The position numbers and the translations under genes are program-made. Source: Plecoglossus altivelis (Eukaryota; Chordata; Actinopteri; Osmeriformes; Plecoglossidae). Taken from it: 64,000 nucleotides of DNA. This document shows positions 1 through 11,973 of this stretch, piece after piece (positions within the stretch are counted from its first letter, which is position 1; each line of letters begins with the position of its first letter). The stretch spans positions 2,548,688 to 2,612,687 of the forward strand of contig BROE01000023.1 in NCBI GenBank assembly GCA_036571765.1. The letters are read 5' to 3'. The notes below the pieces were generated by a model. That model had not been told where the DNA came from, ran no database searches, and worked only from the letters and a program-made list of their open reading frames with translations.

Positions 1-1512
1 TGGTGTTGAGAGGAGCTAAACGTGAAGCATAGCTGGTAACAAGCTGCCCTACAACTATTAGGTCAGGTTCATTGATTGATTGGTCCATAAACTCCTGTTT
101 CAAGACTACCTCCCCATGAAATTCCCAGTTTACCCCAAAACCTAGGTGTAAACATTTTTATATACAGCCTGTGTGTGTGTGCCTTCTGAAAAGTACTTTT
201 CCAAAGCCTTTGTGTCTTGTATTGGAAGAGGATGAGGCTGTATATCACACATGTACCACAAGAGAATATGAATGCTCTTCCAGAAGGGACCTTGTTGGGC
301 AACATAATATGCAGGGATATAGCCAGCACATTACCAAGAGCTAACTTTTTTTTTTAATTAATCTTGTCTTATTGACAAAAAACAATAAGTGATCAATGAT
401 TTATTGATAAATACATGATCAATGTTGTTTGATAATGTGATGATTCATCGTTGCAATTAAAAAAACACACATGGCGCGGAATCAATATGACCTCATATCC
501 ACCATGCACTCAAAGCTACCTGTGACACATGCCTGGGGAAAATTAATTGGAGAAACGATAACATCTCCATCGGTGCTCATATCATTACACTCCGGCAGGT
601 CAGCCATGGGTCTCTCTGGCCCCTCACTCCCTCTCTCCTCCTTTACGCCCTCTCGCTAGCCGGACGCCCAAAAGGGCAACACATAATCGAAACCTCCTGT
701 GTAAAACAAGCAAGGGACATTAGTCTTTGGTCAGCACACACTAAATGGACGATGACCTATCACAACGTGGGTTGAAACACCTTTCGAAAGGTGGCGTGGC
801 TAAACGCCTTTACAGTCCCAGCTCCCATTCTGGGCTTTTCAACACTGACATTACAAGCATGACGGTGCAATAATGGAATTATTGTGCAAGCTGGCATTTG
901 CCTCTAAGTTAATCCGGTGAGTTTCAGTGCCTTACATTTGTACACTGGGGTACATCAGCCCTTTCACCGTAAATATCACAACATTTGTGCTACTTCCCAT
1001 CTGAAATGGGGGGCAAATCACTAGTGCCCCCTCCCTTAGAGAGGGAGGAGGCTCCTGTTTCAACTTGATTCACTTGGTTTTTGCACTTTGAAGACGAGTG
1101 AAGCGTACACCAGCATTCAACAATCTGCAGTAAGGTCTACACCATCGTCACGAAAAGAATATAGTCCAACAGCTTTAGTTGAACGATAGAATTTCTTCCC
1201 AGGAACCCCAGTGACCAAAGACATAACTTTTAAGGGGCTGATAGACGTAATTATATGAGAATATTCCAGAAGCTTTTTGTCGTTACGTGTTTCAGAGAAG
1301 GCAACGGCTGATCCGTGTGAATAATAAACCACAATATAAAAGCTTCATGTCATGATCTAAGAAAAAGAGCGGTGTGGTTTAGTAGTAGCCCTACTGTCAC
1401 GTACTGTCGACGCTCTGGATTCATAACTTCTGTGGCGTGACACATATTCCTATTTATACAGCTCGAGCAGGCACACTGTCCCTCATCAAACAGCAGACTA
1501 GACAGCGCAATA
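1..1512. other. Non-coding unique sequence, left edge
   Basis: No gene recognised. The first 470 bases are AT-rich, with a T-run near 345-354 and repeated GATCAATG words at 391-398 and 417-424. A perfect 16-bp palindrome (CACCTTTCGAAAGGTG) lies at 778-793; about one of that length is expected by chance in 64 kb. The short open frames on both strands resemble no protein family. Confidence 0.6.
368..389. repeat. Short inverted repeat with paired SOX-like sites
   Basis: Arms CTTATTG (368-374) and CAATAAG (383-389) are perfect reverse complements around an A-rich 8-nt spacer. Each arm holds an ACAAT/ATTGT-type core like those bound by SOX HMG proteins, in opposed orientation. The motif is seen; binding is inference. 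Confidence 0.3.
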
Positions 1513-1737
1513 CCTCTCTCTCTGTCTGTCTCCCTCCCTCTCTCTTTCTGTCTGTCTCCCTCTCTTTCTGTCTGTCTCTCTCTCTCCCTCTCTCTCTCTC
1601 TCTGTATGTCTGACTGTCCGTCTCCCTCTCTCTCTCTGTCTTCCTCTCTCTTTCTTTCCCTCTCTCTGTCTCCCTCTCTCTCTTTCTGTCTGCCTCCTTT
1701 TCTCTCTGTCTGTCCGTCTCCCTCCCTCCCTCCCTCT
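1513..1737. repeat. CT-rich simple repeat tract
   Basis: About 225 bases of nearly pure pyrimidine on the plus strand, built from TCTC, TCTG and TCCC words. Open frames over it on either strand are translated repeat (Ser/Leu or Arg/Glu runs) and are not genes. It is followed at once by a C-rich then CA stretch to about 1766. Confidence 0.9.
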
Positions 1738-2126
1738 ACGTCTGCCCCCCTCCCACACACACACATTTTTCTCTCCTGCCTTAATAAGCAGCGCTCGCTC
1801 CATGCATGGTGGAGGTGAGCGCGCTCCTTCTCGCTCTTTCAGACAGACAGCAGGTGAAACAGCCGTGCCCGTCCGTCAACTCAGGTCCATCTCATTTCAC
1901 TCAGGCGCTGCTGCCAGCGTGCTCGCCTTGTTTACGGGCTACCGGGCCGTACAACCTCCAACGCCAAGTCTCCAATTTGTCTGCGCATAGCAACAAAAAA
2001 AGACCTTCCTATTCCAGGTAGTTGTTTTTCTTGGTATCGTGATTCTCTGGAAGCAGTGTTCTTTTCGGGTTTTATTGAAGGCGTGCATCCTCTTTGTAAA
2101 TTGCAATTCAGCATGGAGCAACACCT
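1738..2126. other. Unique spacer between CT and GA tracts
   Basis: Ordinary mixed sequence with no recognisable gene. Short frames here on both strands look like chance. It separates a pyrimidine tract on the left from a purine tract on the right, so the flanks could pair as an imperfect inverted repeat. Confidence 0.5.
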
Positions 2127-2244
2127 GAGGGGCAGGGGTGGGAGGGGGAGAGAGGCGGAGAGACGGAGAGACAGATAGACGGAGGGAGGGAGGGATAGAC
2201 GGAGAGTCAGACAGACGGGGGGAGAGACAGACACGCGGAGGTGG
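2127..2244. repeat. GA-rich tract with GAGACGGA-like units
   Basis: Purine-rich tract with irregular repeats of words such as GAGAGACGGA and GACAGATAGACGGA. Its strand sense is opposite to the CT tract at 1513-1737. Confidence 0.8.
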
Positions 2245-2343
2245 AAAGCGGACACGTTGGCCTCTCAGAGTCACAGTCCACTCTTGTTTAGTACTCGCCC
2301 CAGCGCTGGAGCAGCGGCGCCTCCCTCGCCCGTTAGAAATTGG

Positions 2344-2500
2344 AACAGTCAGTTCAGTACATATGGCCATCTGCCTGGCCACGATGGCGCGTCACTGAAT
2401 AACAAGCGCCAGGCAACAATCTCCAATTATGCAAATGAGCTCGCAGAAGCCTGGGATACAGGCTCCGCAGCTGATCTAAAAGCAGACACACTGATGTTTT
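2344..2500. promoter_or_regulatory. Candidate conserved element with POU octamer
   Basis: Repeat-free block with a perfect octamer ATGCAAAT at 2429-2436, the consensus for POU homeodomain proteins, preceded by CCAATT. Such blocks between microsatellites are typical of vertebrate conserved non-coding elements, but conservation itself is not visible here. Confidence 0.3.
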
Positions 2501-4143
2501 AGTGGTCCCGTCACATCGCTGCCGTCTATCTATCAGAGAGCTGTGGGAGATGCCAAGTTGGGTCGCAAGTCTCTGCGTGCACGCACACATACGGAAGCAC
2601 ATACACCCTCGCTGACACTTCCCAACACACACACACACATACTCACACCATTTGATGTCATGTATCCAGTTCAGGAACCACGAAGGTTGGAGGCCAGTGT
2701 TCCCGGCGTATTATGACAGAGGACAGGATGACTATCCACACAGGAATCCAACCGCTGCATAATGGAACCGCTCAAGTGGCCACATAAATACCCGTGAAAA
2801 GAGGCCACAGGAGCCTTTTCCTAGAACCTTGTCCAGGAGCCTCTCTGAGAGGAGGTTGGAGCATTGCTTTGGCCCCCCCCCCCCTGCAAGCTCCCTGCGT
2901 CCGAGGCTTCTGCCTGCCCTGATACCGTCTGACAGGCTTTGGCCTGATGAATGTCAGCTCTTAAGATGCCATTTGTCCTTTATGTTAAGTGGCCCTGTGT
3001 ATCTCCTGTTCTCTCCTGGCTGCCACTGTGGCTCATAGACTTGATGCTTGTTCGTGCAGGTATTTATCTTGATGTCGGAGGGTGACATTTTTAGATGTGT
3101 CGGGGACTTCGGGCTCAAAGGTAGCCGCTTCCTTATTGGCTCTTCCAATGGACCTTCCTTCCTCATGTATTGCCTACAATGTTGTCTTAGGTTTTCTTTT
3201 GCTAATTTAGGGCTAACGTTTTGACATGCTGCACGTTTTAATGCATAATCTATCACCGTATCTTCTTTATGGAACTGTAGCTGGAGGTTAGAAACATCTG
3301 TAGTTTGCTGTGGAGATATTTGTGCTGTCATTTGTTACCAAGCAATTTTAAAAATTTCATGTGAAACTCACCCGGATGTCTAACAAACCACTGTATTATA
3401 TTCACTTTCCTTTACTGAGACTTCATCAAAATTCATATTTAATAATATGGGTCGGTTCTAAATCCACCCACTTATTTCCAGAATGCCGTGACAAGTCAGT
3501 TTGTGGACTTTTGCCAAGAGTAATTCAGGATTGCCAGATGAGGCTAACCTTCCACTCAAAGATGTGCCATTCAGACGAGTCATTCAGCCTTTTATGTCTG
3601 TGTTGAGTCAGATTTAAAGTGTGGACGGTAGAACTATTTTGGGGGGTTTGAAACCGGGAATCTTTCCCCATTTAGAACACCAAATTTGTAGGATGTCAGA
3701 CTTTCAGATATTTGTAATGCAGTTGACGTGAACATTCACAGGGCAGTCGAGGAGAAGATGACTGTGCAGCAGTCACATGGGTGGTGGGGTTAACAGTTAG
3801 AGCCAATCAACAGCAGGCACAAAGATGGCAGACTGGTCACCCGCCCACCTTCTACCCAGGCTGTCTGATCCCTCTCTCCAGAGCCCTGATCACATAAAGA
3901 GGACACTGCTTAAAAGCGTTCACTCTTCAAACCCCCTCGCTCGGTTGGCATACTGCGTCTCACCAACATGATTTCCAGACGACGCGGCAACTGAGGTGGA
4001 GCGTGAAACGGCATTGCTGTTTTCCTTTGTCCCCTCCTTTATCTCAGTCTGGATTTCTAAAGAGTAAGTCTCCCTGTGATATCTAGCAATTTATTTACCA
4101 TTATGCCCCCCTCCATCAATGCAGGGTTGCGCAACCCAGTCGT
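2501..4143. other. Non-coding unique sequence
   Basis: No gene recognised. Holds a short CA repeat (2625-2639) and a run of 12 C at 2873-2884. A good donor-like word (GA|GTAAGT near 4063) has no convincing exon attached. Confidence 0.5.
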
Positions 4144-4151
4144 TGACGTCA
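4144..4151. promoter_or_regulatory. Full palindromic CRE (TGACGTCA)
   Basis: Perfect TGACGTCA, the CREB/ATF consensus. About 190 bases downstream an ATG (4341) opens a 14-codon frame ending next to a GTGAGT donor-like word (4382). No TATA box is seen, so a promoter here is not established. Confidence 0.3.
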
Positions 4152-4962
4152 TCGCTCTGCGTTCCCCCCCCCAGAGTATGTGTGTGAGGAGGGGGGAGAG
4201 GGGGGGGGAGTAGCCATTCTTTATTCAGGTCAGAACTCGGCTGCAATCACATCCACAGTGATGACCTGATCCCACTTAATACTGCCTTGCTTGAAGTGCC
4301 CCGCAGATCTTCACCAAAGGAGAGGGCTGCTGCTGACGAGATGAACTCCAGGCTAAACGAGGCTTCTGCTCAAGAGCCGCCGTGAGTCGAGAACCTGCTT
4401 TAGGCTTTTTTAAATGGCTTTTTTTCCTGGCTTTTTTCCGTTCTAACGGTCCTCCCTTTTTTTGCGGGTGGGTGTTTTTTTTCCGGAGGAGGGAGGAGTC
4501 TGGGTGGAAGGGGGGTTGGGAGACATCTGATTCACAGATATAGCACTGGGCCCGACTCCCACAGGTCTGGGCCTAATTTGACAGGCTTGCGGCGACATGA
4601 CCCAAACATTTTCTTCCCCTTGTACTCGCTCATTGTGGACGTGTGTCAGATGTAGAATGTCCTGTGTAGCTCTGCCCTGACGTAGAGCTGTGCATTTTCC
4701 TGAGCGACAACAAATACTAGCATTCAAAAGATCTGGCTATTGCCTAGGAAACAGAAACATCTTGTATAACATAGCACCTTATACCCTAGGGAGCACCATC
4801 TATTTAACGGTGCTGGGTGTTTTGTAAGGTCATAATTTTCCATACGTCCTTGGATGTTAAATGAGTGTAAAACCGTGTGCACGTCGCACAAACACCAGAG
4901 TTAGACAGCAGTGACTAAGTTGCTCTTTTCTTTTCTTTTCAAGTAACATTCTCGTTTCACAG
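4152..4962. other. Non-coding unique sequence with G-rich patch
   Basis: A G-rich patch lies near 4186-4210. The rest is mixed sequence with T/C-rich stretches near 4420-4480 and 4920-4940. No gene recognised apart from the possible acceptor that ends it. Confidence 0.5.
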
Positions 4963-5184
4963 AGTTGGCTAAGCAAAGCCAAGTGAAAAAAAATGTTCAA
5001 GCCAAACTCCGAAAGACTTTGAAACTGGATTTAGATCAGTCCTTTTGGCACGCATCTTACACAACAAAGGTGATGCCATACGTAGAAAATGAAATATGGC
5101 TCTCCTCAAAAGATATTGATTCTTTTCCACCGTATGAAGGGCATAGCAGATGTAACCAATGCAGCCAAGCCCTTCCAAACAGGG
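4963..5184 (+). other. Unproven internal exon candidate
   Basis: An open stretch of 222 nt lies between an acceptor-like site (pyrimidine-rich then TTTCACAG, ending at 4962) and a donor-like GTGAGC at 5185. An in-frame TAA at 4944-4946 falls just outside. The exon would be symmetric (phase 1 to phase 1) and its translation is not low-complexity: it starts near LAKQSQVKKNVQ and carries a late CNQC pair. I recognise no domain or family. It may be a chance frame. Confidence 0.12.
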
Positions 5185-7327
5185 GTGAGCGTCTCAATCC
5201 TTGAACATGATCTCTTGCATCTTCACCTTGCGATGGATGGAGGATCAACATTAGGCTGAATCCTGTGGGGAACTGGGCAAATGGCTTTTTCGACCTATTT
5301 CCATTCTGTTGACTTACAGCCTCACATTGTGTTATACCCTGATAAAGTGCCCTGATCCTATGGGGAATGCTGGCAAACGATAGAGAACACACAAACATGC
5401 ACGCACACGCAAACGCATGTTCACTGAGGGCCGCCGTGAGCCGCGGATCTGAACTCTGCCGCCGTTAACGGCCCAGCACCTTGAGAGACAAGCTCTCCTA
5501 ATCAGGAATCCGTTGTTGAGGTCAAAGGTGCCTTTTGCCACCAGCGCCTGGTTGCAGATTTGGGTGATATCTCATCGCTCATGCCCCGCCCCTCGAGACA
5601 GGACCACAGAGGAAACTGAAAAAAACTGTTTTGCGTGTTATGAATAAGAAAACAGCGGCAAGATCCATGCTATGGACCGAACACTCAGCGGTCATTGAGA
5701 ATACATGAAGCAGACAGACAGTTACATTAGAGATGTCTGGGGGAGGTTAGTTAACAGTAACGATGGCAGAGCACCACTTACCGATGTGCCCGCCGAACAT
5801 GAAATGGTAGTGTTGACGTCAGGTTAGGTTGTGTGTGAGTTGCATTTCGATGATGGGATTGGACACAGATATACACAGCATAATTCATACCTATAACTTG
5901 AACATGCTGATTGATATTCACAACAGAGAGACGTGGCTGGAAAGAAACACTCTCCAGTCATGTTAGCCTGTACGTCATTCTCATTTTCCATAGGAAGTAC
6001 ATCATTTCTGTTAGCTCTTGCCTGTGAACTGCATGCAAATACATACCGCAGAAACACGCTCGATCATCGTTGGTTAATGAGAATGTTTGGAGTTGGAGCG
6101 CTAACAGATGCTAAAGCCCCCATCCCACAGGACTGCCTGTCACCTGGCCGTGTTTCTTCATGAACGCGCCGCGCGGCAAACAAACAAGTCACGGCGGACA
6201 CACATTCGAGAGCTGACACGCACGCGAGCGCGCAGACACTTTCAACCTGACAGTTCCATGGCGTTTGTCAGTCACACCTGTCCGATCTCGCTTTGATGCC
6301 AGTTGGCGCAATGGGAAAGTGGAAGCCCGGCTTTGGATATGTGATCCATGCGCAGTTGATATCTAATTAGAAGCTACGGAATCGGTTCGGATCGGTCGCG
6401 GGGACAGGGAAAGGCCTGACGTGGTGGGTGTAATATTTAGCTCAGCTGTTCATAGCATGCCTGTAACAGAACATGAAGGAGATGGGCCCTTCCAAACCCT
6501 CTGGCCCCTGACTGCCACAGCTGGACAACGGTTTCATCGTCTGTCACTGGCCCCTCCCCCGCACCCCCTTCACTCCAGACACCTGCCTCTACCATCCCCC
6601 ATCGCACATGTCTGACGAGCCAAAACACGTCTTTCTCGCCCCAGTTTTTTGTTTTGTTCATTATCTAACTTACTTTCCCCATTAACATTGAGCCAAGGCA
6701 ACTCGCGCTGACTCCAGGCTGATGATGAACATGCAGCATGTGAGGGACACAGAAATCTTGTCAGGTTTGACTGTTTCTCCCCTCACGGAATCCCCCTATA
6801 GTACATCTCATTACTCAAACACACCTCTTTATTTCTTTGCACGTCCTCACAAATTGTGTACGGTTTATCCTTTCGGAGGATTATCCACCTCAGCCATACG
6901 GAGGCCACACTTAATTACCATATATAGTGGCTACATAAATATTTCAACGTCTTGGGAGGTATTTTGTACACCGTGTTCACTGTATGTATAAACGGTAATC
7001 TGCGGAATTACGCATTGGGGATAAAGGCTTAATTGTCCTTTTTGCAAATGGCAATTAATAGTGATTTAAACGTAATTGTTTTTTCTCTGGAGATTGCTGT
7101 AACAAACAGGCATGTCTAATCAGAGTATCTGCCTGCAGAATCTCCTCAGAGTCTGCGAGCGCCTCACTGTGAAGGAGGCAGGGACCAGGGCTGTTTGGAA
7201 GGCTCAAAGCTACCAGCCTGCCAGTGGGCCCCTAACAGGTGTTTGCCAGAGTGCCCGGAGGACTTGGTCGGCTCATCGACACATTGCAGGATCAGAGGGA
7301 GGCTGGAGACCCACCTGGTCACGTGCA
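5185..7327. other. Non-coding unique sequence
   Basis: No gene recognised. A POU octamer ATGCAAAT lies at 6033-6040 in a block (about 5830-6100) that looks enhancer-like. Around 7020-7090 is an AT-rich run of TAATT-type words (GGCAATTAATAG and others). Confidence 0.5.
6033..6040 (+). promoter_or_regulatory. POU octamer motif
   Basis: Exact ATGCAAAT inside GCATGCAAATACAT, in repeat-free sequence. It is the second of three exact octamers noted in the window. Function is inferred from the motif alone. Confidence 0.25.
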
Positions 7328-7440
7328 GAGCCCTCCCTCCCCCCATCTCCCCCCCACCCCCTCCCAAACACCACCCAATCTGGACGGCTTTGTCCTACCC
7401 CCCACCGCGACCCCCCCTACCCTCCACAGCCTCCCTCGCC
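7328..7440. repeat. C-rich tract
   Basis: Irregular runs of C and CCT/CCA on the plus strand (G-rich on the minus strand). The frames over it are proline- or glycine-rich artefacts. Confidence 0.7.
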
Positions 7441-7628
7441 TCCCCCGTCGCTTTCGCTTGGCGCCGAGGCGAGTCCTCAGGCAGAGCGCGGCCTGCCAAG
7501 CATTGCTCACGGTGACAAACGTGTAAATCATTTGCTCCCACCCACTTAAGTCTTTAATCATGATACCCCCTCCCCCTCCACGTGCTGCATGCACATCATA
7601 GACAAGCAGACATCTTTTGTGCCTTTTC

Positions 7629-7681
7629 AGAATCAGAATCTGATTTATTCGCCAAGTACGTTTGCACAAACAAGGAATTGA
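7629..7681 (+). mobile_element. Fish LINE/SINE-tail-like fragment
   Basis: Begins CAGAATCAGAATCTGATTTA and continues through a GCCAAGTACG-like word to ACAAGGAATTGACT. This closely recalls a dispersed 3'-tail motif common in teleost genomes (ATCAGAATC...TTTATT..CCAAGTA...ACAAGGAATTT), usually attributed to L2/CR1-like LINEs or SINEs that borrow their tails. The call is from memory; the exact family is unknown and no coding part is seen. Confidence 0.45.
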
Positions 7682-8451
7682 CTAAATGATGTGTTGTCGT
7701 TACGCCAAATCAGGCTAATCTTACCTGTACACAATATTCCAGTTTTATATCCTCCCTATTTAACTGGATCATTTCCAAGTACATTTTTTATGTATGAAGG
7801 AACTACCGTCATCAAATAATCGCTGAAATAATCCCTTATATTTGAAATATTCTAGATCATTCTGATTCTACAGAGCTCTCATATGAAGGACGAATGGCTT
7901 GACCTGAAAAGTCCTTCAACTCCCATCTGACAGCCATCAGTCGCTTTCAGCCGTGCCTTCCCCTGTCTGGAGTGCAGGTGTATTTCTGGGCCTGTTTGTG
8001 AAGAAGCTATCGGCTAAATCAAAGTCAGGCAGAGCTTGGGGAATTAGCGTGCCCCACAGGTCTGGGGGAAACTGGACTAAGACAGATTCAGCCGAGTGAG
8101 TCTTGATAAAATAAAATAAAAGATATATATGGAGGCACAACGAAGCGTGAGGGATGGGGTTTAAACCCTGGGGAGGCTAAAGGAAGAGGGGGAACTCAAG
8201 GTCTTGTTCGTCAGACTGCCCTTCAAAGCATGAGTGGCAGCCTCTGATCAAGTGACAGTCGGGGATGGGTGACGGGGGGGCGGTGACAGGGGGGGAGTGG
8301 GGGTACTCCATGATAAATACAACATAGGAGTAGTGAACCAGCACATCTTTATCAGTTACATAATAGTCCTCTCCCAATCCATCCACCCTTCTTCGCCTTT
8401 CAGACACACATGCTGCCACCATCGCGGAATTGGAAACATCTATTTAAAAAT
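7682..8451. other. Non-coding unique sequence
   Basis: AT-rich at first, then mixed. A poly-A-rich stretch AAAATAAAATAAAAG lies near 8108 and G-runs near 8274-8300. No gene recognised. Confidence 0.5.
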
Positions 8452-8471
8452 TATATATATATATATATATA
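8452..8471. repeat. (TA)10 microsatellite
   Basis: Pure TA alternation of about 20 bases, 65 bases upstream of the Kozak-type ATG at 8542. Confidence 0.9.
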
Positions 8472-8535
8472 GTTTTCACAAAAAGCGTAAAGTCCTGGAT
8501 CGAGACACCTCATTCGCTATCTCAGCTCCAGCAGC

Positions 8536-8682
8536 GCCACCATGGTTTTTTTGAAGCCCCCCTTTGAAGCTGCCCAGAGCTCCATCTCAGGTCCTGATGG
8601 GACTGAGTCTTGCTGGATGAGCCTGGCAGCTGCTAAAGCTCAGGGGACTTCAAGGACCATCAAGGTGAGGCTGCCTCGCTGA
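8536..8682 (+). other. Short ORF with perfect Kozak context, possible first exon
   Basis: GCCACCATGG (8536-8545) is the ideal vertebrate start context. The ATG at 8542 opens a 46-codon frame (MVFLKPPFEA...) that stops at 8680-8682. Within it, after codon 41, lies a strong donor AAG|GTGAGG (8664/8665), so it could be a first coding exon. No protein family is recognised and there is no CCAAT/TATA array upstream. Confidence 0.15.
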
Positions 8683-9540
8683 GGCCTCCGCACTGGAACC
8701 ATGACTTTATAATGGCACTCCGACGTAGGGGAATCGACAGCTCAGGGTCGGAATTACTTCCAGGTTACGGAGGAAGGTCATAGCAGAAGACAGTTGGGAT
8801 TCACCAAAGGGACAGCTGTTAAATCAGCCATATTCATTTTTTTTTCCTCCGCTGTGATATTCCAGGCGCTCGTCATGCTAGACCCTGGTGGCTTGGATCC
8901 AGAGAGAGAAAAGGACTGGATTTCACTGTGACCTTTTCATTGCTGTTGCCAATCATTTCTTCATCCCTTTCATTTTTTCTCTTTCGTCTTCTTTCAAATA
9001 GTTGTTGATTAGGCTGGCTAAGCTCACCTTTTGGCGAATCTTTCATTCATGCGGCGTCTCGCTACATCTCTGGCAAGCCACCGCAATGAAGCGCGTGGAA
9101 GATGCCAAACTAAGGTCCCTCAGTAAATGCCATTGTTCTATTTTCTGATTAAGAGAGGATTTTTTGCGGAGCACGTGTGCGCGTGGATGAGTCAGCGCGC
9201 GTGCGTGAGGAGGGTGACTCTCCGAGGAGCCAGAAGGTGGATGAAGAGATGAGACGGCTCAAGCTGGTGCTCAGCAGAACATCTGACAGACAGCGAGAAA
9301 GGAACACACGTCTGCGCAGGCAGCAGGGCAGGATGGTCATCCTAAGGCTCATCTGCTGGTGAGACTGGACTGGCACCACATCAGATTCATCATTCAAGGA
9401 AGTTATCGGTTATCTGGGGCCGTGTTATCATCTTAAGGTTTATTTTTCCCCATTCGACCTGTTCAAACTCGCTGTCCAACGCTACGACGGAAGCCGGCAG
9501 TGTTCAGACATCATAACGTCTAAAAACTAGCCAGCGACTT
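8683..9540. other. Non-coding unique sequence
   Basis: Mixed sequence with a T-rich patch near 8836-8847 and a CpG-containing patch near 9165-9215. Small frames here are not recognisable. Confidence 0.5.
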
Positions 9541-9620
9541 GGCTGCCAGTTAATTACTGTAGAACTGGTTAATGTATTATTTAATTATTAGATAATCAGT
9601 TGTGTATCTACAGCCCATCT
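9541..9620. promoter_or_regulatory. AT-rich cluster of homeodomain-type sites
   Basis: Dense TAAT/ATTA cores (GTTAATTAC, GGTTAATG, TTTAATTATTAG) in about 60 bases of repeat-free DNA. Such clusters are common in developmental enhancers; conservation must be tested. Confidence 0.25.
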
Positions 9621-10636
9621 TCAAAGGGCACTTCAAAATGAAGCGCAATGGCACCAAATCAACTGCTCCTTTCAACAGAGACTCCAAGTGTGCAGACTCT
9701 GCACTGAAAACAATGAAGGGTTTAACAATCGCTTTTTTTGAATCAACTTTTTGTTTTAGCCATAAAATCAGTAGCTAGAACAATTACTCAGCAGGAGCTT
9801 TAATCACCCTGGAGTCTAAGCAGGCATTTAATTACACTAGTATAATAAAACAAATATATGGATATATATATAAATATTCCCACTCAGTCACATGCCAGTC
9901 ACACCGAACAAGATTTGGCAAGAGGCCCCATGCACTGATTGCCGCCCGTAAATCTAGCCATAAAAATCTGCACCATTATTTTCCGATGTTTAAACGGCTT
10001 GTTAAACAAAGCTCTAATCGCATGCACAGTTTTGCGTAGTTAATTACAGCGTTTCATCAAGAGAAGAGACTTGGAGAATCAAGAGGATCTTTATTGTGGG
10101 CAGTAACTGAGTCTTGGGCCTGTTAAAATAGGGTTGAGTGCAACAGTCTTGTGGAACACTATTTGAGTTATCCCAATCAAATCACACATGGAAGTAAGGG
10201 CAAGTAATTTCAGTTTGAAACTGGGTATAAAAAACGACTGTCTACCTCACAAAATTCAGTCTTTAACTCTGTTACATACGGTATTGTATACGCGTTTGAA
10301 TGTATCTGATTATTTTATTGAGATTTTGACATGAATTTAGCTTTAATTGGTGCCTCAAATCCCACTTCCACAGTGCTATAACCCTGCATAGAAGCACATA
10401 ATGCCTTTTGGATCAACTGAGCGGCAGGCTGGTGAACCAGATAATGGGATACTAGGTTCCTCACATGGGTAGGCCCAGCACATGGGAGTGAGGAGGAGCA
10501 GGTAGGGAAAAAGGAGGGGCGAGGGTTTAGAGAAGTGGTGAGGAGTCATGGTGCATGTGTCAAGTCCAGGTAAAGCCATCCCCTGTGGCTATCCCCCATG
10601 GATTTCTTGTAGTTTCAAACCTGGTTCAGCACCCCC
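9621..10636. other. Non-coding unique AT-rich sequence
   Basis: No gene recognised. A short TATATATAT patch lies near 9860-9872. A TATAAAAAAC word near 10225 has no CCAAT or CpG context. Confidence 0.5.
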
Positions 10637-10717
10637 CTGCGCACACACACACTCACACTCACACACTCACGCACACACACACACACACACGTAAACACAC
10701 ACACACAAACACACACC
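10637..10717. repeat. CA microsatellite, interrupted
   Basis: CA repeats with CACT, CACG and AAAC interruptions. Confidence 0.9.
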
Positions 10718-10916
10718 CCTTCCCTCACACCCTCGATATTCTCTACCTTTTTCTTCCCCTCTCCCCCTCCACCCCCAACTCTCCCCCTCTAGAGATTTGT
10801 TCTCTCTCATCTTCGTCCTTTTTTTCTTTCTTTCTCTCTCTGGCTCTCTCGCCCCTGCCTCTCTCTTCCTTTCCGTCCTACCTCTCTCTCTCGCCTACCC
10901 TTCCCTCTCTCTCTCC
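10718..10916. repeat. C/T-rich tract
   Basis: Pyrimidine-rich plus strand (CTCTC, CCCTC, TTTCT words). Serine/proline-rich frames across it are artefacts. Confidence 0.8.
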
Positions 10917-11940
10917 AGCCATGATAGAGACACAGGGGGTCTGGTCTCTTGAGAAGACTGCTCGAGGCCAGCACCCCCCACCCGCCCCACCCTCTCCGCC
11001 TTCTTCCCACACACACACATACCGCAGAGGGTATCACACGAGATGGCACGGTGACAGCGTAGCATGTGGAGCACGTCAAGCGGGCAAGGCAGGTGACTAC
11101 AGTGAGGGCTACGGCTGCTCCTTACAGCTGTGCGCTGCTGGTATTGTTGCAGCCCATCAGTAATATGCCATATGTAGTCTCCGTCAGCAGAAGAGAAATG
11201 GTTCAGACACATATCCAGCACTGTCAACAAGCTAGCATAGGAGGTTTGGTCTCATCCCTGGACAGCCAGGTGAGGTGTGAAAGCAACATTTCAGACTTGC
11301 TGCTGTTGAGTTTGGGTTTGTTTTGAAGGTCGCAAGGACTCCGTCACTCACCGGATTGACAATCAGATGTGGCAATTTTTGAAGCAATCACAAGGACAAA
11401 AGTTATGAAATCTGTATCCAGGGCCTGTTGTCTCTGAGTCAGTTTGAATTGCAGCTCACTGCCTCAGAATGTCCCTTGTCTGCGGATTTAGAAATGGAAA
11501 TTAAAATCTAGTCAATGCTCATTAACTTTTAATAGAGTTTACCCAAGTTGTTAGGAAAGACCGTTGCATTCTCGCTCTCTCTCTGACTCGCTCTATTTCT
11601 CTCTCAGATTTCTTTGGCTCAACTAAAATAGGATTGTAGTCTGATGCTGGGACCAGAATAACTACATCCACCTAAAGGACAACATGGAGTCCCATCCGGA
11701 TACTTGTATCAGCTCAGATAAGTCAGCCGCTAGTCATTTGTCTCCTGTCAAAATTCTCGCGGAAGGCTCCGTCTCCTCCTTATCACGCTTGGCGGCTTGT
11801 AGTGTTCACTCGCGCAGCTACCAGTCAAGGGTCCTTCTCCCTCGACAGCCACGGCTTCGCTCCCCAGCCGAGAGCGCGTTCCACGGGGAGACGGTGTCTT
11901 TCCAGGCCCTGGTAGTCTGGTGTCTCAGAGAGGATGTCAT
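10917..11940. other. Non-coding unique sequence
   Basis: No gene recognised. A short CT stretch occurs at 11575-11606. The section after 11680 is moderately CpG-rich and keeps frames open by chance. Confidence 0.5.

Positions 11941-11972
<32 letters not shown>
11941..11972. repeat. G32 homopolymer
   Basis: Thirty-two consecutive G on the plus strand, the longest homopolymer in the window. Length is likely unstable in sequencing. Quadruplex-capable. Confidence 0.95.

Positions 11973-11973
<1 letters not shown>

Noticed and set aside
778..793. Perfect 16-bp palindrome
   Set aside because: About one such palindrome is expected by chance in a window of this size.
4341..4387. ATG with 14 codons ending at a GTGAGT donor, downstream of a CRE
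   Set aside because: Very short, with no TATA box or CpG island. ATG-to-donor stretches of this size are common by chance.
10625..10634. TTCAGCACC half-site of a REST/NRSF element
   Set aside because: The second half (GGACAGCGCC-like) is absent.
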